From Verrucomicrobiota bacterium (GTDB lineage Bacteria; Verrucomicrobiota; Verrucomicrobiia; Chthoniobacterales; UBA6821), in the NCBI GenBank assembly GCA_016871655.1, contig VHCR01000031.1, positions 1 to 11,443 of the forward strand: 11,443 bases of DNA. Direction: 5' to 3'. Below the pieces are notes generated by a model. That model was given only the letters and a program-made list of their open reading frames with translations, was not told where the DNA came from and made no database searches. Positions 7,580 through 11,443 of the stretch are shown piece after piece. The position numbers were made by a program, and so were the translations under genes. Within the stretch, counting starts at the first letter, position 1. Each line of letters opens with the position of its first letter.

Positions 7580-7594
7580 AATATCCGGGCTAGC
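7525..7594. repeat. Perfect 20-bp inverted repeat overlapping the GT4 stop codon
   Basis: GCTAGCCCGGATATTTCATA at 7525-7544 is the exact reverse complement of 7575-7594, and inside the loop GATTC (7547-7551) pairs with GAATC (7568-7572). The TGA of the GT4 gene (7577-7579) lies in the right arm. The hairpin may end transcription of the operon, but what follows is only T-rich (TTGCTTTTGCTTCTT) rather than a clean T run; it could equally be a small palindromic repeat element. Confidence 0.85.
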
Positions 7595-7615
7595 AGAGAT
7601 TGCTTTTGCTTCTTA

Positions 7616-7636
7616 GCCTTCAGCCTTCAGTCTTTT
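7616..7636 (+). repeat. GCCTTCA heptamer repeats upstream of tRNA
   Basis: GCCTTCA at 7616-7622 and 7623-7629 is followed by a degenerate third unit GTCTTTT (7630-7636). The same GCCTTCA unit recurs at 8888-8894 after the zinc-ribbon gene. The form is that of the CCTGTAA heptamers found before start codons elsewhere in the window. Confidence 0.7.
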
Positions 7637-7646
7637 CCAAATTGTA

Positions 7647-7677
7647 TTGACAGAAGGGGCAGAACAGATGAGTATTT
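7647..7677 (+). promoter_or_regulatory. Putative sigma70-type promoter of the tRNA-Gly gene
   Basis: A consensus -35 hexamer TTGACA lies at 7647-7652. The -10 element is poor: AGTATT (7671-7676, 18-bp spacer) or the neighbouring GTATTT. Transcription would start near 7684, a few bases before the mature tRNA end at 7690. The -35 is convincing, the -10 is not. Confidence 0.4.
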
Positions 7678-7689
7678 CTAACCGCAAAT

Positions 7690-7765
<76 letters not shown>

Positions 7766-7773
7766 TTGCTGAT

Positions 7774-7826
7774 TGCTGCTTTGCAGCTTCAAAACTGCTT
7801 CGCACCTCTGAAGCCGCAAAGCAGCA
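7774..7826 (+). repeat. 17-bp stem hairpin just after tRNA-Gly
   Basis: The arm at 7774-7790 (TGCTGCTTTGCAGCTTC) pairs with 7810-7826 with a single mismatch across a 19-nt loop. It begins 9 nt after the tRNA CCA end and could serve in 3'-end formation or termination of the tRNA transcript. Only three T residues follow, so it is not a classical intrinsic terminator. A set of GTTTAA-type hexamers (about 7827-7853) then leads to the small gene at 7857. Confidence 0.65.
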
Positions 7827-7856
7827 GTTTAAGTTAAAAGTTTAAGTTTAAGTCTC

Positions 7857-7961
7857 ATGGGATCCATCAAAAAGAAACGTAAAGCTAAAATCGCAAAGCA
7901 CAAGCGCCGCAAGCGCATGAAGCTTAACCGGCATAAGAAACGGCTAAGATATAAGTCGTAA
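7857..7961 (+). CDS. bS22 / AURKAIP1-COX24-like small ribosomal protein, 34 aa
   Basis: This small gene encodes a very basic 34-residue peptide: 12 Lys and 7 Arg, starting MGSIKKKRKAKIAKHKRRKR (1-20) and continuing MKLNRHKKRLRYKS. The MGSxxKKRRKxxxKHKxRKxxRxxRxxR pattern matches the short bacterial proteins of the AURKAIP1/COX24 domain family. The mycobacterial member of that family (about 33 residues) is known as small-subunit ribosomal protein bS22, and the mitochondrial relative is mS38, which sits near the decoding centre. I infer an extra protein of the 30S subunit that binds rRNA. The start is ATG at 7857, the second codon Gly matching relatives; no Shine-Dalgarno sequence is seen, only GTTTAA-type repeats upstream. 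It lies between tRNA-Gly and a palindromic element whose left arm begins at the stop codon. Its size makes it easy to miss in annotation. Confidence 0.85.
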   Translation: MGSIKKKRKAKIAKHKRRKRMKLNRHKKRLRYKS

Positions 7962-8117
7962 AATTGGCTTTCAAATTCTACTAATGCGGCGAACTACTGC
8001 GTCACTCCGGTGCTCGTCGCTTCGTGTGTATTACATAGACGCTCGTCGATGCAGTTCTTTCTCGCGCTCCGAGGCTCCTTGTATTTCATCCGCATTAGCG
8101 AATTTTAAAACCAATTT
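7961..8117. repeat. 157-bp imperfect palindromic element (MITE- or REP-like)
   Basis: The left arm 7961-7989 (AAATTGGCTTTC...CTAATGCGG) and right arm 8090-8117 (CCGCATTAGCG...CCAATTT) pair over about 25 of 29 positions with one bulge. Inside, GAACT...ACTGC (7991-8000) and GCAGTTC (8051-8057) offer further pairing, and GCTCGTCG occurs twice (8012-8019 and 8041-8048). The interior is GC-richer than the flanks. There is no transposase; the shape fits a non-autonomous palindromic mobile repeat or a bidirectional terminator. The left arm starts at the last base of the bS22-like stop codon. Confidence 0.7.
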
Positions 8118-8155
8118 GCTCTTGATGATTGTTTAAAGTATTTTCTTCTGTAACA

Positions 8156-8884
8156 ATGTTACTCGCACTCGAAAAACTACTCGTTCTTCAGCATTGCGAT
8201 CAGCAGATTCGCGATGTGGTACTGACGCTTGAAGCGTTGCCAAGAGAAAAGGAAAGTTGCGATCGCGACGCTTCTAGAGCTGCACAGCGCCTTGATGCCG
8301 CGCAGGCACAACGTCGAGAGCTAGAAAAAGAGTTAAAAAAACTCGACGGCGACATCTTATCAAAAAAAGAGCAGATCGCTCGTTACAAAACGCAGCAATT
8401 AGAAACTCGGAAAAACGAGGAATATGCAGCGCTCCGTCATGAGGTTGAAGTCGCAGAAAAAGTTATTGCAGAAATTGAGGAGCGCCAGTTGGTCCTGATG
8501 GAGAAAGGGGAAGCTCTGACGCAAGATTTAGAGACAGCTCAAGCAGCCCACGATGTCGAAATGAAGCGCATCGGGAAAATACTTTCCACCCTTGATGGGC
8601 GTCGTGAAAACTTATCTCAACGCCGTGAAGAGTTACAGCAACAGCGTCCGCGCTTGTGTGAAGGAATTGAAGAGGATCTATTAGAACGATATGATCGACT
8701 CTTCAAAAGCAAGGAAGGAAATGCGATCGTGGCGATTGAAAACAATGTTTGCATGGGATGCCACATGAAAGTAACGACACAAACAGTGCTGGCTGCGCGG
8801 GCCGAAAAAGAAATGATCAATTGCTCTCAATGCGGACGGATTCTTTACAATGATGAAGACGAGTTGGTGCTGCAGAAGAAGTAG
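8156..8884 (+). CDS. C4-type zinc ribbon coiled-coil protein (DUF164, CT398-like)
   Basis: This is a 242-residue cytoplasmic protein. Residues 1 to about 185 form a long helical hairpin or coiled coil rich in Glu, Lys, Arg, Gln and Ala, opening with LLALEKLLVLQHCDQQIRD. The C-terminal zf-RING_7-type zinc ribbon has paired knuckles CMGC (Cys199, Cys202) and CSQC (Cys223, Cys226), about 20 residues apart. The family includes Chlamydia CT398 and Helicobacter HP0958; members are reported to bind sigma54 (RpoN) and type III or flagellar export components, and may act as adaptors or nucleic-acid-binding proteins. Length is standard. I prefer the ATG at 8156 because the family begins at this hydrophobic heptad; an in-frame TTG at 8129 would add nine residues of no resemblance. 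No Shine-Dalgarno sequence is visible. The gene faces the EamA transporter tail to tail with 13 bp between stop codons. Confidence 0.87.
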   Translation: MLLALEKLLVLQHCDQQIRDVVLTLEALPREKESCDRDASRAAQRLDAAQAQRRELEKELKKLDGDILSKKEQIARYKTQQLETRKNEEYAALRHEVEVAEKVIAEIEERQLVLMEKGEALTQDLETAQAAHDVEMKRIGKILSTLDGRRENLSQRREELQQQRPRLCEGIEEDLLERYDRLFKSKEGNAIVAIENNVCMGCHMKVTTQTVLAARAEKEMINCSQCGRILYNDEDELVLQKK

Positions 8885-8887
8885 GCA

Positions 8888-8901
8888 GCCTTCAGCCTTA
8901 T
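8888..8901 (+). repeat. GCCTTCA heptamers between convergent stop codons
   Basis: GCCTTCA (8888-8894) and the degenerate GCCTTAT (8895-8901) fill the 13-bp gap between the zinc-ribbon and EamA stop codons, and the second unit supplies the EamA stop (TTA at 8898-8900 on the plus strand). No terminator hairpin is present here. Confidence 0.6.
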
Positions 8902-9770
8902 CTCTTCGTATTAACGATGTAGGCTCCCATGATCGTTACCACGCCACCGGCAATCGCGATCGACGAAGGAAGTTCGCCAAGGAGTAGCCAGCCGAGGAGG
9001 ATCGATGTGATCGGCATGAAGAACATCGAGGTCGAAGCCTTTGCCACAGGAACACGAGATAAGGCAAACGTAAAACACGCATAGCACATTGCTCCCGGCA
9101 AGATCCCCAACAAAATAACATTGAGGGTTGCAAGCCAAGGAACTTCTTGGACACGTGCTACCAATCCGTGTCCGAGAGGAAGAAGGCCCAAGGTCCCAGC
9201 CCACATCGCCCATGAAACAACATCTAACGGGGGATAACTTTTGACCATGTACTTGGTCAAAACACCATAAACAGAGGCTGAGAGGACTGCTATGAAAACG
9301 AGGAAAGCGCCAAAAGAAAATTCAAAATGACCTTGGGCTCCTAAGCTCGTGACAGCTACGCCGGCAAAAGCAATGAGGATGCCTGTCAAACGAGTGGGCG
9401 AAAGTTTTTCATTAAGGAAAAAAGCAGCGCCGAGTGTGTTGCCAATCGGAAGGAAAGCGCCGATGAGGGCAGCTGTCCCCGCTGTGATTGTCTGTTCTCC
9501 AACATTGATGCAAAAATTATAGATGGTGAATCCAGTGACTCCCATCACAATCAAAGAGAACCAATCTCCACTTTTTGGGAAATGCCTTCCTCGTGCAATC
9601 CAAAATGGGAGTAGCGTCATAGATGCTACCAAATAACGGCCGAATGCTAATTGGCCAGGTGCATAATAACGAATGGCGTAGCGAATTCCTACCCAAGCCC
9701 ATCCCCAGCCAATAATAGCAATCAAGAGACTTAAAAAAACAAGCCAGGAAGAGGGTAAACGGCGGAGCAT
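8898..9770 (-). CDS. EamA / DMT-superfamily permease
   Basis: This is a 290-residue inner-membrane transporter of the drug/metabolite superfamily with ten predicted membrane helices arranged as two EamA repeats (about 11-143 and 153-287). Each repeat ends with the familiar helix-9/10 type signature: FLNEKLSPTRLTGILIAFAGV (118-138) in the first and LLGELPSSIAIAGGVVTIMGAYIV in the second. The N-terminus IGWGWAWVGIRYAIRYYAPGQLAFGRYL is the classic EamA opening. Members export amino acids, nucleosides or other small metabolites; the substrate here is unknown. It is the only minus-strand gene in the window. The ATG is preceded on its own strand by CCTCCTCAC and four CTGTAAC-type heptamers (9778-9805), with no Shine-Dalgarno sequence. 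The YHS-like gene is divergent, 107 bp away. Confidence 0.9.
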   Translation of the reverse strand: MLRRLPSSWLVFLSLLIAIIGWGWAWVGIRYAIRYYAPGQLAFGRYLVASMTLLPFWIARGRHFPKSGDWFSLIVMGVTGFTIYNFCINVGEQTITAGTAALIGAFLPIGNTLGAAFFLNEKLSPTRLTGILIAFAGVAVTSLGAQGHFEFSFGAFLVFIAVLSASVYGVLTKYMVKSYPPLDVVSWAMWAGTLGLLPLGHGLVARVQEVPWLATLNVILLGILPGAMCYACFTFALSRVPVAKASTSMFFMPITSILLGWLLLGELPSSIAIAGGVVTIMGAYIVNTKR

Positions 9771-9777
9771 GTGAGGA

Positions 9778-9805
9778 GGTTACAGGTTACAGTTTACAGG
9801 TTACA
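9778..9805 (-). repeat. Four heptamers (CCTGTAA family) before the EamA start
   Basis: On the plus strand the units read GGTTACA, GGTTACA, GTTTACA, GGTTACA; on the minus strand this is the CTGTAACC type, in the same orientation relative to its gene as the arrays before the PfkB, rhomboid-like and M29 genes. The array ends 7 bp before the minus-strand ATG. Confidence 0.85.
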
Positions 9806-9819
9806 GTAAAAAATTTATT

Positions 9820-9852
9820 AATTGATGAATCAATTTTATTTCTTTCATATTT
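9820..9852 (+). promoter_or_regulatory. Candidate promoter and AT-rich palindrome before the YHS-like gene
   Basis: TTGATG (9822-9827) and CATATT (9846-9851), 18 bp apart, could be a -35/-10 pair for the small gene at 9878. The -35 overlaps a near-perfect palindrome AATTGAT-GA-ATCAATT (9820-9835), which could be an operator. This is pattern matching only. Confidence 0.3.
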
Positions 9853-9877
9853 CTCGATAGATCGATAAATAAGAAGG

Positions 9878-10141
9878 ATGATGAAATACTTTTTTCTTTT
9901 TGTTGTGTTCCTCGGAACAATTCATGCTGCAGAAACAACGGCACCAACATCTACAACGGCTTACCCGCTGAATATTTGTGTGGTCTCTGGCGACAAACTT
10001 GGGCAGATGGGGCCTCCAACAGTTGTTAACTACAAAGGAACAGAAGTGCAATTTTGCTGCAAAGATTGTGTAAAAGATTTTGAAAAAGATCCTGACAAAT
10101 ATTTGAAGCGGCTGCATGATGCAGAGCAGAAGGCGAAGTAA
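9878..10141 (+). CDS. Secreted small YHS-like metal-binding protein
   Basis: This is an 87-residue protein with a signal peptide (MMKYFFLFVVFLGTIHA, cleavage likely after residue 17 or 18) and a short Thr/Ser-rich linker. A compact domain follows at residues 29-77: YPLNICVVSGDKLG, then a Gly/Pro turn, VNYKGTEVQFCCKDCVKDFEKDPDKYLKRL. The pattern C-x-V-S-G-(D)-x-L-G ... V-x-F-C-C-x-x-C-x-x-x-F-x-x-x-P-x-K-Y is that of YHS/TRASH-type heavy-metal-binding domains; the candidate ligands are Cys34, Cys60, Cys61 and Cys64. It should act in the periplasm, possibly as a copper or other soft-metal binder or sensor accessory. AAGAAGG lies directly before the first ATG and 3 nt before the second (9881), so initiation may occur at 9881. 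This is the clearest Shine-Dalgarno-like sequence in the window. An M29 peptidase follows after 36 bp. Confidence 0.75.
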   Translation: MMKYFFLFVVFLGTIHAAETTAPTSTTAYPLNICVVSGDKLGQMGPPTVVNYKGTEVQFCCKDCVKDFEKDPDKYLKRLHDAEQKAK

Positions 10142-10165
10142 AGGTTAGAAGATCGCACTTTTTTC

Positions 10166-10180
10166 CCTGTAACCTGTATG
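10166..10180 (+). repeat. CCTGTAA heptamers running into the M29 start codon
   Basis: CCTGTAA (10166-10172) is followed by a second unit CCTGTAT whose last bases contribute the ATG at 10178-10180. The start codon of the aminopeptidase is thus built from the repeat itself, and no Shine-Dalgarno sequence is present. Confidence 0.75.
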
Positions 10181-11296
10181 CCTGCCTCTCACTTCCACGC
10201 TCTCAGTGAAATCCTCACTGGTTACTCCACAAAAGTTCGTGCGGGAGATCGCGTGCTCATTGATGCGCATGATATTCCTGAAGAATTTGTCATCACGTTG
10301 ATCAGAGCTGTTAGAAGCCGTGGAGGGATTCCTTTTGTGCAACTCAACACGGGACGTATTTCTCGTGAACTTGCTCGGGAAGTGACTTCGGAGCAAGCTA
10401 GAACCTTGCTTGAGATAGATCTCGCACGACTCAAAAAAATACAGGTTTACATCGGCATTCGTGGCAGCCATAACATAACAGAGATGTCCGATGTTCCTGA
10501 GAAGTCGATGAAGCTCCTCACTTCCACTTTGCGTCCTGCTATTGATTATCGTGTTAACAAAACGCGTTGGGTCGTCCTTCGTTGGCCGACAGCAGCGATG
10601 GCGCAGCAAGCACAGATGAGTACGGAAGCGTTTGAAGATTTTTTCTTTCGTGTGACAACCTTTGATTACGTACGGATGCAAGCAGGGATGAAGGCGCTCA
10701 AAAAAATGATGGAAAAAACGGATCGTGTGCACATCAAAGGTCCAGGAACTGATCTTCGATTTAGCATTAAAAAAATTGGAGCGGTTGCCTGTGGTGGAGA
10801 ATTTAATATTCCCGATGGGGAAGTTTTTTCCTGCCCCGTAAAACATTCGGTGGAAGGTTACATCACCTTTAATGCGCCAACGCTTTATCGTGGCATAGCC
10901 TTTGATCAAATTCATCTTAAGTTTGATGAAGGGAAAATTATTCATGCAACGGCAAACAACACCGAAGCACTCAACAAAATTCTCAACACTGATCCCGGCG
11001 CACGCTATATCGGCGAATTTTCACTCGGTTTTCATCCGCTGATCTTGCATCCGATGAGGGATATTCTGTTCGACGAAAAAATTGCTGGATCCTTCCACTT
11101 CACTCCGGGACAAGCCTATGAAGTGGCTGGCAATGGGAACAAGAGTGCTGTCCACTGGGATATGGTTGCGATTCAGCGCAAAGATTATGGTGGTGGAGAA
11201 ATTTGGTTTGATGGAAAACTCATCCGCAAAGATGGACTCTTCGTTCCGAAGGCGCTGCAGGTGCTCAATCCGGACGCGTTGTTGAAGAAGAAATAA
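10178..11296 (+). CDS. M29-family aminopeptidase (thermophilic metalloaminopeptidase type)
   Basis: This is a 372-residue cytoplasmic metallo-aminopeptidase of MEROPS family M29 (AmpS/aminopeptidase T group), which removes N-terminal residues using two metal ions. The N-terminal domain has [31 protein letters not shown] (20-50), typical of the family. Candidate metal or catalytic residues lie in the C-terminal half: Glu208 and Glu215 in [10 protein letters not shown], Glu280 in IGEFSLG, His307 in GSFHFTPG, and His326 and Asp328 in SAVHWDM. The protein is shorter than AmpT/AmpS (about 410), chiefly because the loop between His307 and His326 is compact, a form also known in the family. There is no signal peptide. 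The start at 10178 is the only ATG that keeps the family N-terminus, and it overlaps a heptamer repeat. It probably shares a transcript with the YHS-like gene 36 bp upstream, but no functional link is evident. Confidence 0.88.
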   Translation: MPASHFHALSEILTGYSTKVRAGDRVLIDAHDIPEEFVITLIRAVRSRGGIPFVQLNTGRISRELAREVTSEQARTLLEIDLARLKKIQVYIGIRGSHNITEMSDVPEKSMKLLTSTLRPAIDYRVNKTRWVVLRWPTAAMAQQAQMSTEAFEDFFFRVTTFDYVRMQAGMKALKKMMEKTDRVHIKGPGTDLRFSIKKIGAVACGGEFNIPDGEVFSCPVKHSVEGYITFNAPTLYRGIAFDQIHLKFDEGKIIHATANNTEALNKILNTDPGARYIGEFSLGFHPLILHPMRDILFDEKIAGSFHFTPGQAYEVAGNGNKSAVHWDMVAIQRKDYGGGEIWFDGKLIRKDGLFVPKALQVLNPDALLKKK

Positions 11297-11311
11297 CCGC
11301 AAAAGAACGCA
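11297..11311 (+). repeat. 15-bp repeat shared with the end of batD
   Basis: CCGCAAAAGAACGCA directly follows the M29 stop codon and is identical to 1661-1675 inside the last codons of batD. It resembles the CGCAAAG-type short intergenic repeats of several bacterial genomes. Confidence 0.7.
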
Positions 11312-11364
11312 GAGAAGAATTTTTGATGAGATCAGTTCTTATAGTGTATTAAATTGAAAAGGGC

Positions 11365-11443
11365 ATGTTAGAAGCGCTGAAATTTTTTCTTAGAACAAGG
11401 CCGAAGATCGAAGCGCTATCCGAAGATAACGTGAGATCTGAGA
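11365..11443 (+). CDS. Possible start of a further gene, truncated by window edge
   Basis: An ATG at 11365, with GAAAAGGG just upstream as a possible ribosome binding site, opens a frame that stays open for 26 codons to the end of the window (MLEALKFFLRTRPKIEALSE...). An in-frame stop at 11350-11352 limits upstream extension. The family is not recognisable from so short a piece, and the frame could be chance. Confidence 0.35.
   Translation, partial: MLEALKFFLRTRPKIEALSEDNVRSE

Noticed and set aside
7994..8089. 31-codon minus-strand frame (MKYKEPRSARK...) within the palindromic element
   Set aside because: It lies within a self-complementary repeat; its coding appearance is more simply explained by the repeat sequence, and no ribosome binding site is seen.
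10145..10945. 266-codon open frame on the minus strand
   Set aside because: It lies wholly opposite the M29 aminopeptidase, whose catalytic motifs are clear; the translation is rich in His, Phe, Arg and Cys with no recognisable domain.

Overview
The window reads as ordinary chromosomal DNA of a Gram-negative bacterium of moderate GC content. It encodes core lipopolysaccharide glycosyltransferases (one heptosyltransferase III-like), Bat-type aerotolerance proteins, a CT398-type zinc-ribbon coiled-coil protein known from Chlamydia, a rhomboid-like protein with a C-terminal motif familiar from Bacteroidetes and PVC bacteria, and a tiny bS22-like ribosomal protein. I infer a PVC-superphylum (Verrucomicrobiota-like) or related lineage, with low confidence in the exact phylum. 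Nearly all genes lack a clear Shine-Dalgarno sequence.

Layout. (1) 1-2541: the 3' part of batD, then a batE-like TPR/SH3 membrane protein; together they look like the end of a Bat operon whose batA/B/C genes would lie upstream. (2) 2542-2672: an intergenic block of inverted and direct repeats that can fold into a terminator-like hairpin. (3) 2673-7579: five co-directional genes: a rhomboid-fold protein lacking the catalytic GxSG motif, a WaaE/KdtX-like GT2, a PfkB-family sugar kinase, a WaaQ-like GT9 heptosyltransferase and a GT4 glycosyltransferase. The last four probably help build the LPS core or another surface glycan. (4) 7580-8155: a non-coding-looking stretch holding a tRNA-Gly(GCC) with encoded CCA, a 34-codon gene for a bS22/AURKAIP1-COX24-like ribosomal protein, and three strong inverted repeats, including a 157-bp palindromic element. 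(5) 8156-8884: the zinc-ribbon protein, convergent with an EamA transporter on the minus strand (8898-9770). (6) 9771-11296: a divergent promoter region, a secreted YHS-like small metal-binding protein and an M29 aminopeptidase. (7) The last 79 bases may start one more reading frame, cut by the window edge.

The most unusual pattern is a family of degenerate 7-bp tandem repeats (CCTGTAA, CCTGTAG, CCTATAG and similar). They sit immediately before the start codons of at least five genes, always in the same orientation relative to the gene. Related GCCTTCA heptamers lie at gene ends. They resemble in form the heptanucleotide STRR repeats of cyanobacteria. I see no defence system, prophage, insertion sequence with a transposase, or CRISPR array.
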